A DNA stretch of 64,000 nucleotides from JACCTU01 sp963788055 (lineage in GTDB: Bacteria > Actinomycetota > Thermoleophilia > Gaiellales > Gaiellaceae). The notes below the pieces were generated by a model. It ran no database searches and was not told where the DNA came from. It worked only from the letters and a program-made list of their open reading frames with translations. The position numbers and the translations under genes were made by a program. Each line of letters starts with the position of its first letter. Position 1 is the stretch's first letter. Of this stretch, positions 16,424 to 25,901 are shown piece after piece. The stretch covers positions 744,001 to 808,000 of the forward strand of contig CAWBFA010000005.1 of assembly GCA_963788055.1 (NCBI GenBank), read 5' to 3'.

Positions 16424-17305
16424 CTAGGCAGCGCGCGAGGAGATGCGATGCGGCGGCTTGCGGATGCGAGCGCCGTCCGGCAAGGGAATGAGCCCCCGTC
16501 CGAAACCGGCCATCAGGTAGATGCTCGCGAGCCCGGCCCACTCGCCGTAGGGCTCGAGGAGCGCCGCGGTCTCGTGGCCCTCGACCCAGCGGCCTTCGAG
16601 TGCGATCTGGAGCTTCACGAGCCCGAGGTCGCCGACGAGGCCGTACTCAGGGCGCCCGAGCCCCTCGAGGCAGACGACGCCGACCGACCACGCGCCGAGC
16701 CCGCGTTCCCGCCCGAGCCGCTGGGCGACGACGCTCGAGGGGTGGTCCTTGAGCCGCTCCAGCTCGACCGAGCGGCAGAGCCGCGCGAGCGTCGCGCCGC
16801 GGCGCGCGTGCAGCCCGAGCGCGCGCAGCTCGGCCGGCGAGCAGCGGGCAAGCGTCGCGCAGTCGGGGGGCGCGTGGAGGTCGCCGACCGCCGGCGAGAT
16901 CGACCGGATGATGCGCTTCTCCATCGCGCGCGCACGCCACGCCTCGATCAACTGACCGCACAGCGCGCGGAGGAGCGACTGGGCGACCGTGCCGACGCGG
17001 AGGACGCGCTTGCCCTGGAGCTGCGAGATCGGGCCGCGGAGCAGCTTGTCGCTCTTGAAGCGCCGCAGGAACTCGGAGTGATCGTCGTCGACCGCAAGGA
17101 GCCAGCGCAGCCGCTCGACGCTCGCCTCGCTCGGACCCTGGACGACGACGGTGCCGTCGCGGAGCTGCGTCGCGCACGCCTGCTCGTCGCCGACGACGGC
17201 GCGCAGCACGCCATCCCGCCAGATCCGCGTCGCGTCGCTTGCGCCCTGTGCCGTCAGCGGGAGTGAGTAGGGGCCGGCCGGACGGATCCGGGCCGTGACC
17301 GTCAC
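16424..17305 (-). CDS. DNA-3-methyladenine glycosylase, AlkA-like (HhH-GPD)
   Basis: The 293-residue protein from the GTG at 17305 has an N-terminal AlkA_N-like half and an HhH-GPD half: LLRALCGQLIEAWRARAMEKRI, LGLHARRGATLARL, then LGRERGLGAWSVGVVCLEGLG and the catalytic Asp in GLVGDLGLVKL. It would excise alkylated purines from DNA. The GTG overlaps the stop of the XRE-TPR gene as GTGA, so the two are coupled. Confidence 0.85.
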   Translation of the reverse strand: MTVTARIRPAGPYSLPLTAQGASDATRIWRDGVLRAVVGDEQACATQLRDGTVVVQGPSEASVERLRWLLAVDDDHSEFLRRFKSDKLLRGPISQLQGKRVLRVGTVAQSLLRALCGQLIEAWRARAMEKRIIRSISPAVGDLHAPPDCATLARCSPAELRALGLHARRGATLARLCRSVELERLKDHPSSVVAQRLGRERGLGAWSVGVVCLEGLGRPEYGLVGDLGLVKLQIALEGRWVEGHETAALLEPYGEWAGLASIYLMAGFGRGLIPLPDGARIRKPPHRISSRAA

Positions 17306-18636
17306 CGCTCGAGGGGCGTTTGTGAGGCTGGCTGGCTGCGCACCGCGTAGTCGGTCGCCCGCTCCAGCGCGTCCAGCGCCTCGGAGTCGCGACCCGCCTC
17401 GCGGAGGAGCTTGGCCCAGCGGCGGCAACACTGGGCAGCTTCGCGAAAGCGTGCGCCGCCGTCCAACGCTTCGACGGCGCGACCGAACGCGCTGTTCGAG
17501 TCCGGCATGTTGCCCTGGAGCGCAAGCCCTTCTGCGAGCGCCCACTGGGCGCTCCCCTGCTCGGCCTCGTACGTGGAGCCGAGCGTCTCGATCGCCCCGA
17601 GTGCGCGGGTGACCGCCAAGTCGCCGTCGCCGAGGTGCGCGGCGGCCTTCGCCTGCTCGACCCGGAGCAGCACGAGATCGGCGGGGTCCGGCGTAGGGCC
17701 GAGCAGCGCCTCGGCCTTCTGCAGGTGGGGCAACGCGTCCCCGCTCTTGCTGTCGAGGCTCATGATCCAGGCACAGAGCAGGTGTGCCCGTGCGAGGTGA
17801 TGCGTGTCCTCGGTCGCTTCGAGCAGGGCGACCGCGCGTCGCGCGTAGTCGAGTGCGCGCACGGGGTGGCCGTCGGATTCGGCGAGCCGGGCCGCAGCCC
17901 AGTAGAGGCGAACGCGCGTGTATGCGTCCCCGGTGTCCTCGCTCTTGCCGAGCGCCTCGGAGAGGACCGCGTTTGCGCGGTCGAGGTCGCCGTGGTCGGT
18001 GAGCGCGGCACTGAGGTAGCCCGCGAAGCGGACGTATGCGGCCACGTTCCCCGGGTCGGATCGGCTGAGCTCCTGGAGGCAGCCCTCGAGCAGCTCGATC
18101 GCGCGCTCGTGCGAGCCCACGAGCGAGTACGAGCGTGCAAGCGTCGAGAAGGCGTCCGGGCGATCGATCGGCGAGATGCCGGCGTCGACCGCGCTCTGAA
18201 GATGCTCGATCGCCTCGGCGGGTCGGTTCGCCTGCGCGGCGACCTGCCCCAGCCCGATCTGCGCGCGGACGGCGGACCTCAGGTCGCCGGCGTCGTTGGC
18301 TTCGCGGCGAACGGCGGCGAAGGCGTCGTGTGCAACCTCGGCCTCGCCGCCGATCCGGAGCCGGAGCTCGGCATCGGCGAGCCGCAGCTCCCGCTCGTCG
18401 ACCTCGCGAAGCTCGGAGCCCGTCTCCAGATACTCGGGTGAGATGCCGAGCGTGCGTGCGAGCGTGCGGAGCGCCTTCACGGACGGACGCCGGGTGCCCG
18501 CCTCGATCCTCGAGATGTAGGCGTACGAGACGCCCGGACTGCCCAGCTCGCGCTGAGACAGCCCTCGCTCGAGGCGGAGGCGCCTGAGTCGGATCCCGAT
18601 CGGCTCTGAGTCACGCATGACGAATCGCCGGATCAT
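17302..18636 (-). CDS. XRE-family HTH and TPR-repeat regulator
   Basis: The N-terminal 70 residues form an XRE helix-turn-helix (RLRRLRLERGLSQRELG ... YISRIEAGTRRPSVKALRTLA). The remaining about 360 residues are TPR-type helical repeats (for example AIEHLQSAVDAG, RAIELLEGCLQELS, RALDYARRAVALLE). This architecture resembles signal-responsive regulators in which the TPR part binds a peptide or partner. The start may be the first ATG or the ATG seven codons in (MRDSEPIGIRLR). It is coupled to the AlkA-like gene, though no alkyl sensing can be seen. Confidence 0.83.
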   Translation of the reverse strand: MIRRFVMRDSEPIGIRLRRLRLERGLSQRELGSPGVSYAYISRIEAGTRRPSVKALRTLARTLGISPEYLETGSELREVDERELRLADAELRLRIGGEAEVAHDAFAAVRREANDAGDLRSAVRAQIGLGQVAAQANRPAEAIEHLQSAVDAGISPIDRPDAFSTLARSYSLVGSHERAIELLEGCLQELSRSDPGNVAAYVRFAGYLSAALTDHGDLDRANAVLSEALGKSEDTGDAYTRVRLYWAAARLAESDGHPVRALDYARRAVALLEATEDTHHLARAHLLCAWIMSLDSKSGDALPHLQKAEALLGPTPDPADLVLLRVEQAKAAAHLGDGDLAVTRALGAIETLGSTYEAEQGSAQWALAEGLALQGNMPDSNSAFGRAVEALDGGARFREAAQCCRRWAKLLREAGRDSEALDALERATDYAVRSQPASQTPLER

Positions 18637-18725
18637 GACGGTCTTCGCGGACGGGGACTCGAGGAGGTGCTCCGGACGCGCCGCGTTCGGACACGGCTTG
18701 CTGGATGCCCCGCCTGCCGGGCCGG

Positions 18726-18731
18726 TAGCCT
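18726..18731 (+). promoter_or_regulatory. -10 element TAGCCT for a leaderless transcript
   Basis: TAGCCT ends six bases before the GTG start at 18738, the same spacing as at 6961, 35161, 35728 and 37587. Confidence 0.45.
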
Positions 18732-18737
18732 CACCGC

Positions 18738-20126
18738 GTGGCCGCGGCCGCCCTCGTCGTCTACGCCGTGGCGCTTGCGGCTGGCGGCCTCGCCGTCTGG
18801 AGGCGGCCCTCCTATGCGGTCTACGCCTTCGTCGTCGGCCTCGCGCTGCACAACGCCCTCATGGCCGGACTCTTCGCGCTCGGCGTCGACGGCACTCCCC
18901 TCACCCTGATCGCGGCCTGGAAAGAGGCGCTGCTCGCGGTCGCGCTCGCACGGGTGGCGCGCGACGCTCTCGCCGCCCGGCGCCTTCCGTTCCGGCCGTT
19001 GCTCGTCGACGCGCTGGCGCTCGTGTTCGCGGCGTTCGTCGTCCTGTATGCGCTTCTGCCGCAGAGCGTGCTCGGCGGCCAGGCCGACGCGACGACGGTG
19101 CTCTACGGGTTACGGCACGACCTCGCCTGCGTCGCCGCGTACTTCCTCGGGCGCTCGATCGAGCTGCCACCGCTGCGACGCCTCATCCTCGTGACCGCCG
19201 CCGCCGTCGCCGTGCTCGGCGTCGTCGAGGCGTACGCGGTGCCGATCGACCGCTGGCAGGACGCCGACGTCCCAGCGTACTTCCACGATCAGCTCGGGTT
19301 CGACTACCACGGGCCGCGCAACTTGCCGGAGAACTTCGTCTTCAACACCGGCGACGAGAACGACCTGCTGCGGCGAGCTGTGTCGACATTCCTCAGCCCG
19401 CTTGGGACCGCATACCTGCTCGTCGTGGCGCTGTGCCTCTGGGCGGTCCGTCCACGAAGCGGGTGGCTCCTCGCGGCGATCGCGGCGGTCGGGTTGCTGT
19501 TCACGTTCACGCGCGCGGCGTTGCTTGTGCTCGCGGGCGCGTTCCTCGTGCTGGGGCTCGTGCAGCGAAGGTGGTGGCCGGTGGCCGCGGCTGTGGCCAT
19601 CCTCGGCACCGCTGTCGTTTGGACTCAGGTCTATCCCTCGATTGCACCGGAGACGACGTGGTCGCGGGCCGATCTGCGCTACCAGCGCGAGCGGGCGAAG
19701 AGGCTGGGCGTCCCGCCGCGGGAGACGGTCGAGACGGTCTCGCTCGACGAGCCGTCGATCAGCAGCCACCTGCGCGCGCTGAGGGACGGCGCCGAGACGG
19801 TGGCCGAGCACCCGCAGGGTTACGGTCTCGGCAACGCAGGCGCGACGGCGCTGCGCCGCGACGTTCCCCTGAAGGCGGGCGAGTCGACGTACACGGAGCT
19901 CGGGGTGGAGACCGGGCTGCTCGGCGCGATCGCGTTCATCGCCTGGAACGTGCTGCTGCTGTGGTCGCTCGTCCGCGCACGTGCAGCCGGGGCAGCGGCG
20001 GCGTTTGCGGCGGTGCTCGTGCTCGGGGTGCAGACCGACGTGCTGGGGACGCCTTGGCTCGCATACGTGGTGTGGATCCTGGCCGGAGGTTGTGTGGCTG
20101 CACGCGCGGGTAGCACGCACGCGTGA
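18738..20126 (+). CDS. O-antigen ligase-like polytopic membrane protein
   Basis: The 462-residue protein has about ten to twelve hydrophobic helices. A large extracytoplasmic loop lies around 290-370 (after LGTAVVWTQVYPSIAP, including HPQGYGLGNAG), the layout of the Wzy/O-antigen ligase family. It could polymerise or ligate a surface glycan, but no glycan genes are nearby, so the function is open. Its start has a TAGCCT -10. It overlaps the next gene by four bases. Confidence 0.68.
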   Translation: MAAAALVVYAVALAAGGLAVWRRPSYAVYAFVVGLALHNALMAGLFALGVDGTPLTLIAAWKEALLAVALARVARDALAARRLPFRPLLVDALALVFAAFVVLYALLPQSVLGGQADATTVLYGLRHDLACVAAYFLGRSIELPPLRRLILVTAAAVAVLGVVEAYAVPIDRWQDADVPAYFHDQLGFDYHGPRNLPENFVFNTGDENDLLRRAVSTFLSPLGTAYLLVVALCLWAVRPRSGWLLAAIAAVGLLFTFTRAALLVLAGAFLVLGLVQRRWWPVAAAVAILGTAVVWTQVYPSIAPETTWSRADLRYQRERAKRLGVPPRETVETVSLDEPSISSHLRALRDGAETVAEHPQGYGLGNAGATALRRDVPLKAGESTYTELGVETGLLGAIAFIAWNVLLLWSLVRARAAGAAAAFAAVLVLGVQTDVLGTPWLAYVVWILAGGCVAARAGSTHA

Positions 20127-20491
20127 TCTCCTGGGAGACGATCGTCTACGGCGCGGCTCTCTCGGCGGCTGCGGCCGCGGTTGCGGTGGCGCTGGTGAGA
20201 CGCGAGCGCCGTGTTCCCGTGCTCGTGGCCGCTGCGATCGCTGGTGCGGCCGGACCGCTCGCTTGGAACGCGATCCTGCACGACGTCGGTGCGGGCGGGT
20301 TCTTCGTCGACGCACCCGTCGCAGTCCTGCCCGCGAGTTGGCAGGACACCGGTTCCGGCGTCTTCGCCCTCGCGGCGGCTACGCTCGTTCTCGGGCTGGG
20401 GCCGCTTCGCCGCGCCACCGCGCTGGCGCTGTCCCAGGCGGCCCTGGTGTGCGGGCTCGCGGCGTTCCTGGTCGACGTCTACTTGTACTAG
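20123..20491 (+). CDS. Small four-helix membrane protein of unknown function
   Basis: The 122-residue protein has four hydrophobic stretches and a short loop with IPxWN-like residues (PLAWNAILHDVGAGGFFVDAPVAV). It starts at a GTG overlapping the previous stop (GTGA), so it is translated with the O-antigen-ligase-like protein and may assist it. I do not recognise the family. Confidence 0.6.
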   Translation: MISWETIVYGAALSAAAAAVAVALVRRERRVPVLVAAAIAGAAGPLAWNAILHDVGAGGFFVDAPVAVLPASWQDTGSGVFALAAATLVLGLGPLRRATALALSQAALVCGLAAFLVDVYLY

Positions 20492-20512
20492 CGCTAGCCT
20501 GAGGACGAGGAG

Positions 20513-22355
20513 ATGGCGAAGCAGGTCGAGCAGGTCCACGACGTCGTGATCCGGTTCGCCGGAGACTCCGGCGACGGCATGCAGTTGACGGGCGGGCGCT
20601 TCACGAGCGAGACGGCCGCGCTCGGCAACGACCTCTCGACTCTCCCCGACTACCCGGCCGAGATCCGCGCGCCTGCGGGGTCGCTTCCCGGCGTCTCGGG
20701 CTTCCAGATCCACTTCTCCGACCACGACATTCTCACGCCGGGCGATCGGCCCGACGTGCTCGTCGCGATGAACCCTGCCGCGCTCCGCACGAACCTCGAC
20801 GACCTGCCGAGCGGCGGCACGCTCGTCCTCAACCGCGACGCGTTCACCGACAAGAACCTGCAGAAGGCCGGCTATTCGGCGAATCCGCTCGAGGACGGAT
20901 CGCTCGAGCGAGTACAAGCTTCATGCGATCCCGCTCACCTCGATGACCGTGGAGGCGCTGAAGGGGATCGAGGGCGTCACCTCGCGGGAGGCCGAGCGAT
21001 CGAAGAACTTCTTCGCGCTCGGGCTGATGTCGTGGCTCTACGGGCGCCCGACCGAGAACACGCAGGAGTTCATCCGCGCGAAGTTTGCGAAGCGGCCCGA
21101 GATCGCAGAGGCGAACCGTCGCGCGTTCAACGCGGGCTACAACTACGGCGAGACCTCGGAGGACTTCCTCGTCCAGTACGAGGTGCAGCCGGCGTCGCTC
21201 GCGCCCGGCCTCTATCGGCAGATCACCGGGAATCAGGCGCTCGCGTACGGCTTGATCGCGGCGTCGGTGAAGTCGGAGCTTCCACTCTTCCTCGGCGCGT
21301 ACCCGATCACGCCGGCGTCGGGGATCCTGGAGGAGCTCGCGCACCACAAGGAGTTCGGCGTGCGCACGTTCCAGGCCGAAGACGAGATCGCCGCGGTCGG
21401 CGCCGCACTCGGCGCGAGCTTCGGCGGGTCGCTCGGCGTCTGCACGTCGGCCGGCCCAGGTGTCGTGCTGAAGGCCGAGACAGTCGGGCTCGCGATGATG
21501 CTCGAGCTCCCGCTCTTGATCATCGACGTGCAGCGTGCGGGTCCGTCGACCGGCATGCCGACCAAGCCGGAGCAGGCCGACCTCTTGATGGTGCTCTACG
21601 GGCGGAACTCCGAGAACCCTGTGCCGGTCATCGCCGCGGCGACGCCCGGCGACTGCTTCGACTGCGCGCTCGAGGCAATTCGGATCGCGATCAAGTACCG
21701 CACGCCGGTCTACTTGCTCTCCGATGCGTACCTCGCAAACGGTTCCGAGCCATGGCTGATCCCGGACATCGAATCGATCCCGTCGATCACGGTCGACTTC
21801 ACGACCGAGCCGCCCGGAGACGGCGTCTTCCTTCCGTACGCGCGCGACCCTGACACGCTTGCGCGGCCGTGGGCGATCCCCGGCACGCCCGGGCTCGAGC
21901 ACCGCATCGGCGGGCTCGAGAAGCAGGACGGCACCGGGAACGTCTCGTACGACCCGGACAACCACGACAAGATGGTGCGCCTGCGCGCGCAGAAGGTCGC
22001 GGGCATCGCCGCGGACATTCCCGAGCTCGTCGTCGACGACCCCAGCGGCGACGCCGAGCTGCTGGTGCTCTCGTGGGGCGGGTCGTACGGGCCGGTCCAC
22101 GCGGGGGTGATCCGCGCGCGAAAGGCGGGGCGCACCGTTGCGCACGCGCACATCCGCTATCTCAACCCGTTCCCGCGGAACACCGGCGAGGTACTCGCGC
22201 GCTACCCGAAGATCCTCGTGCCGGAGATGAATCTCGGTCAGCTGCTGAAGCTGGTGCGCGCCGAGTTCCTCGTCGACGCGATCGGCTACAACAGAGTGCG
22301 CGGGCTTCCTTTCCGCGCACAGGAGATCCACGACGCGATCGAGGCGATGCTTTGA
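20513..22355 (+). CDS. korA: 2-oxoacid:ferredoxin oxidoreductase alpha subunit (gamma-alpha fusion), frameshifted
   Basis: The gene encodes about 614 residues if one base is removed near 20910. The N-terminal gamma-type domain (VVIRFAGDSGDGMQLTGGRF, LPDYPAEIRAPAGSLPGVSGFQ) reads in frame one. After LEDGSLE the alpha part continues one base out of phase (EYKLHAIPLTSMTVEALKG ... GAYPITPASGILEELA, FQAEDEIAAVGAALGA, AGPSTGMPTKPEQADL). The enzyme oxidises 2-oxoacids, most often 2-oxoglutarate, to acyl-CoA with reduced ferredoxin. The stop overlaps the beta-subunit TTG start. Conservation on both sides of the break suggests a sequence error. Confidence 0.9.
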
Positions 22356-23372
22356 GCGAAGGCAACGGCAACCTGATCCAGCTGAGCGCGAAGGACTTCA
22401 AGTCCGACCAGGAAGTGCGTTGGTGCCCGGGCTGCGGCGACTACGCGATCCTCGCCGCGATGCAGGGCTTCATGCCCGAGCTCGGGCTCGCGCGGGAGAA
22501 GATCGTCTTCGTCTCGGGCATCGGCTGTGCGGCGCGCTTCCCGTACTACATGCAGTCCTACGGGATGCACTCGATCCACGGTCGCGCGCCCGCGATCGCA
22601 ACGGGCCTCGCGACCTCGCGCTCCGATCTCTCTGTGTGGGTCGTGACCGGCGACGGCGACGCCCTCTCGATCGGCGGCAACCACCTGATCCACGCACTCC
22701 GTCGCAACGTGAACGTCAAGATCCTGATGTTCAACAACGAGATCTACGGGCTGACGAAGGGCCAGTACTCGCCGACGTCTCCTGTCGGCAAGCGCACGGG
22801 GTCGACGCCGATGGGCTCGATCGACAATCCGTTCAATCCGCTGAGCCTCGCGATCGGCACCGACGCGACGTTCGTCGCGCGGGCGATCGACACCGACCGC
22901 AAGGAGCTGACCGAGGTGCTGCGTGCGGCAGCCACGCACAAGGGCGCCGCGTTCGTCGAGATCTTCCAGAACTGCAACATCTACAACGACGGCGCGTTCG
23001 ACGCGGTGCGCGAGGACAAGACGAACCGCATCTATCTCCGTCACGGCGAGCCGGTCCGCTTCGGCGAGGACGACGCGCGCGGCGTGCGGCTGCGCGAGGA
23101 CGGCTCCGTCGAGGTCTTCGAAGGCGACGGCGAGGCACTCGTCTGGGACGCTCACCACCCGGAGCCGTCGATTGCCTTCGCGATGTCGCGCTTGACTCTC
23201 GGTGCGGTCGGCGCGGCGCCGTTCGGCGTCTTTCGGGACGTCGCAGCGGCCCGTCTACGACGAGCAGATGGCGGAGCAGCTCGAGCAGGCTCGCGCCGCG
23301 AAGGGCCCGGGCGACCTCGCCGCCCTCGTCGCCTCGGGCGACACGTGGTCGATCGGCGAGCCGCCGGTCTAG
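22352..23372 (+). CDS. korB: 2-oxoacid:ferredoxin oxidoreductase beta subunit, frameshifted near the 3' end
   Basis: The TTG start overlaps the korA stop (TTGA). The product carries VRWCPGCGDYAILAAMQ, GIGCAARFPYY, the thiamine-diphosphate motif GDGDALSIGGNHLIHALRRN and NNEIYGLTKGQYSPTSP, as in KorB/VorA subunits. After PFGVFRDV, near 23237, one extra base moves the frame. The conserved tail (RPVYDEQMAEQLEQARA ... GEPPV) then ends at the TAG at 23370. It forms the catalytic half of the enzyme with the alpha subunit. Confidence 0.9.
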
Positions 23373-24805
23373 CTCCGCTCCGCCGTCGCGTAGCCGGTCT
23401 CGAGCGCGACTTCGCGGCGGCGGCCCGGTTGCGGGCCGTGACGATGAAGATCGAGACGACGGCGCCCGACGAGCGCCGCGATCGCGCCGAGCGCGAACGC
23501 GATCTCGAAGCCGTCGACCGACGGAATCGGCGTGCCGGGGATCGTGTGCGCCGTGAGCAGCGCCGCGCCGACCTGGCCGCCGATCACGCCGCCGACGGTG
23601 CGCATGACGGTGTTCATGCCGCCCGCGACGCCGGTCTCGGACGGCCGCACGGTCTGCGCGATGATCGTCGCCATCGCCGCGAACGCGAAGCCGATGCCGA
23701 TGCCGAACACCGGCTGGCTCGCGACGATCTGCCAAGGCTCGTCGTGCCAGACCGCGAGCATCCCGGCGCCGATGCCGATGAGCGCCATCCCGATCGACAT
23801 CGGCCACTTGAACCCGATGCTGCCGCCCGATCATCCCGGCGAGCGGACCGGCGAACAGCAGCACGATCGCGCTCGGCAGCAGGTAGAGGCCGGCCTTCGT
23901 CGCCGACGCGCCGAAGCCGTAGTCGACGAGGCTCGCCCACTGCTCGGGCAGTCCGCGCGGCATCTCGACGAAGTTCGGCACGAGCACGAAGACGCTGAAC
24001 ATCGCGAACCCGGAGATCAGCGCCGTGATGTTCGTGAGCAGCACCGTCCGCCTGATCATCATCCGCATGTCGACCATGGGCTCGGGCACGCGCAGCTCGA
24101 CGAGCACCCACGCGACGAGCAGCACCGCGGCGACTCCGAAGAGCCCGAGGATCCGGCCCGAGGTCCAGCCCCAGTTCTCGCCCTCGGTCAGGGCGAGGAG
24201 GAACGCGACCAATCCACCGGAGAGGAGCGCGGCACCGGGAACGTCGATGCGCGACGGCGTCTTGATCGGCGACTCCGGCACGAACCGCATCACGAGCAGG
24301 ATCGCGAGCGCGATCCCGATCGAGCCGAAGATGAACAGCCAGCGCCACGACAGGTTGTCGACGATCACGCCGCTGAGCACGATCCCGAACCCGCCGCCGA
24401 CGCCGAACACCGAGCTGACGAGGCCGATGCGCGACGCCGACCTTCTCCGGTGGGAACTCGTCGCGGATGATCGCGAACGACAGCGGGAACACCGCGCGCC
24501 CGCGCCCGGCGAGCGCGCGGAACGCGATCAGCGACCAGATGTTCCACGCGAGCGCGCAGCCGATGCAGCCGAGCGAGGAAGAGCAGAGGCTGATCACGAG
24601 CAGCCGCTCCTTGCCGTACTGGTCGCCGAGCTTGCCGAGGATCGGCGTCGCGACCGACGCGACGAGCAGGAAGACCGTGAGCACCCACGTCGCCCAGGTC
24701 GTCGTCGTGTCGAGCTCGCGCTGGAGCACCGGCAGCGCCGGCACGACCATCGTCTGCTGGAACGCGAACGCGGTCCCCGCGAGCGTCAGACGCCGCGAGA
24801 GTCAC
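23369..24805 (-). pseudogene. DHA2-type MFS multidrug transporter, broken by several frameshifts
   Basis: The pieces add up to one 14-helix major facilitator of the EmrB/QacA type: LTLAGTAFAFQQTMVVPALP (helix 1), GKLGDQYGKERLLVI (motif A), VFGVGGGFGIVLSGVIVDNLSWRW (helices 5-6), then the C-terminal FGIGIGFAFAAMATIIAQT segment. Frames change near 24795, 24437 and 23821, each time as one inserted base, and possibly again near 23467. No internal stop unrelated to these shifts is seen. The 3' end overlaps the convergent korB stop by four bases. It is either a decayed gene or an error-rich stretch. Confidence 0.8.
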
Positions 24806-24832
24806 GTTGTAGTGCTGCCGTCGGCTTCTCCA

Positions 24833-25504
24833 CTACGTGACGAAGAGCGCGACGCCGACGTACTGGCACGCCGCCGCAGCGACGACCAGCGCGTGGAAGA
24901 GCTCGTGGTACCCGAAGACGGACGGGACGGGATCAGGCCGCTTCAGCGCGTAGATCACCGCGCCGGCCATGTAGAAGACGCCGCCGACCGCGATCAGCGT
25001 CAACGGCGCGACCCCGACCGAGTCGAGGATCTGCGGCATCGCGAAGACTCCGACCCAACCGAGCCCCACGGCGAGGGCGGCCGCCACCCAGCGTGGGGCG
25101 TCGATCCACGCCACCTTGAGGACGATTGCGGCGAAGGCGCCGGTCCAGGCGATCGCGAGCACCGTCACGCGCCATGCACCGTCGAGCGCGACCAGGCCGA
25201 ACGGCGTATACGTACCGGCGATCAACAGGAAGATCGCGGCGTGGTCGAGGCTGCGGATCCAACGGCGCGGGCCGGGGGGCCAGACGATCCGGTGGTAGAG
25301 CGCGCTCACGCCGAGCATCACTGCGACGCTCAATGCGAAGACGATCGCGGAGACGCGCGCGATGCCACCCTCGGCGAACGCGACGAGCAACGCGCCGAAC
25401 GCGAGCGCTGCGAAGAACGCGTACTGGTGGAGCACGCCGCGGAGGCGTGGCCGGCGCCTCGCGGCGACCAGCCAGTCCGGCTGCTCGAGCATCCCGCTAG
25501 GCAC
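24833..25504 (-). CDS. Hemolysin III / PAQR-family membrane protein
   Basis: The roughly 220-residue protein has seven membrane helices and the family's metal-site residues: SALYHRIVWP after helix 2, LDHAAIFLLIAGTYTPF, and GYHELFHALVVAAA near the C-terminus. The start may be the GTG at 25504 or the ATG four codons later. It directly follows the infA stop, so the two probably share a transcript. Its biochemical role in bacteria is not settled. Confidence 0.88.
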   Translation of the reverse strand: MPSGMLEQPDWLVAARRRPRLRGVLHQYAFFAALAFGALLVAFAEGGIARVSAIVFALSVAVMLGVSALYHRIVWPPGPRRWIRSLDHAAIFLLIAGTYTPFGLVALDGAWRVTVLAIAWTGAFAAIVLKVAWIDAPRWVAAALAVGLGWVGVFAMPQILDSVGVAPLTLIAVGGVFYMAGAVIYALKRPDPVPSVFGYHELFHALVVAAAACQYVGVALFVT

Positions 25505-25702
25505 TCAGTCGCGGTAGCGGTAGACGATGCGGCCGCGGCCGAGGTCGTAGGCCGAGAGCTCGACCTTGATCCGGTCTCCCGGGAAGATCCGGATCCGGTA
25601 GCGGCGCATCTTGCCGGCCGTGTACCCGAGGGTCTCGTGGCCGTTGTCGAGCGCGATACGGAAGAAGCCGTTCCGGAGGGCCTCGATCACCTCTCCCTCC
25701 AT
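25505..25702 (-). CDS. infA: Translation initiation factor IF-1
   Basis: The sequence MEGEVIEALRNGFFRIALDNGHETLG ... GDRIKVELSAYDLGRGRIVYRYRD is IF-1, an OB-fold protein binding the ribosomal A site. The ATG at 25702 gives 65 residues, about seven fewer than usual. The missing KEDKIE residues are encoded just upstream in frame, but no ATG, GTG or TTG precedes them. Either the short form is made (an AAGGA sequence lies 12 bases before the ATG) or a rare start such as ATT is used. Confidence 0.92.
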   Translation of the reverse strand: MEGEVIEALRNGFFRIALDNGHETLGYTAGKMRRYRIRIFPGDRIKVELSAYDLGRGRIVYRYRD

Positions 25703-25847
25703 CTCGATCTTGTCTTCCTTGTTGCTCTGTTGGGTGGAAATAGGTGGCTCCTGGGCTCGATTCCGCGTGAAAAGGTACCTGCTGCTACGCTGATTGCACG
25801 GACGGCGTGGTGCCGCCCTGTGAGATTTCGCTTCTCGTTCCTCCTTC

Positions 25848-25878
25848 GGGTGTTTCGAGCCGCAGATCTCGAACACCC
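25848..25878 (+). promoter_or_regulatory. 5'-UTR hairpin before the DEAD-box helicase gene
   Basis: GGGTGTTTCGAG pairs with CTCGAACACCC (one bulged T) across an 8-base loop. It ends ten bases before the AAGGAG ribosome site. A structured leader is common for cold- or autoregulated DEAD-box mRNAs, which makes regulation plausible, but nothing shows it directly. Confidence 0.35.
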
Positions 25879-25901
25879 AACCAAGGAGTCGAACAAACCA
25901 T

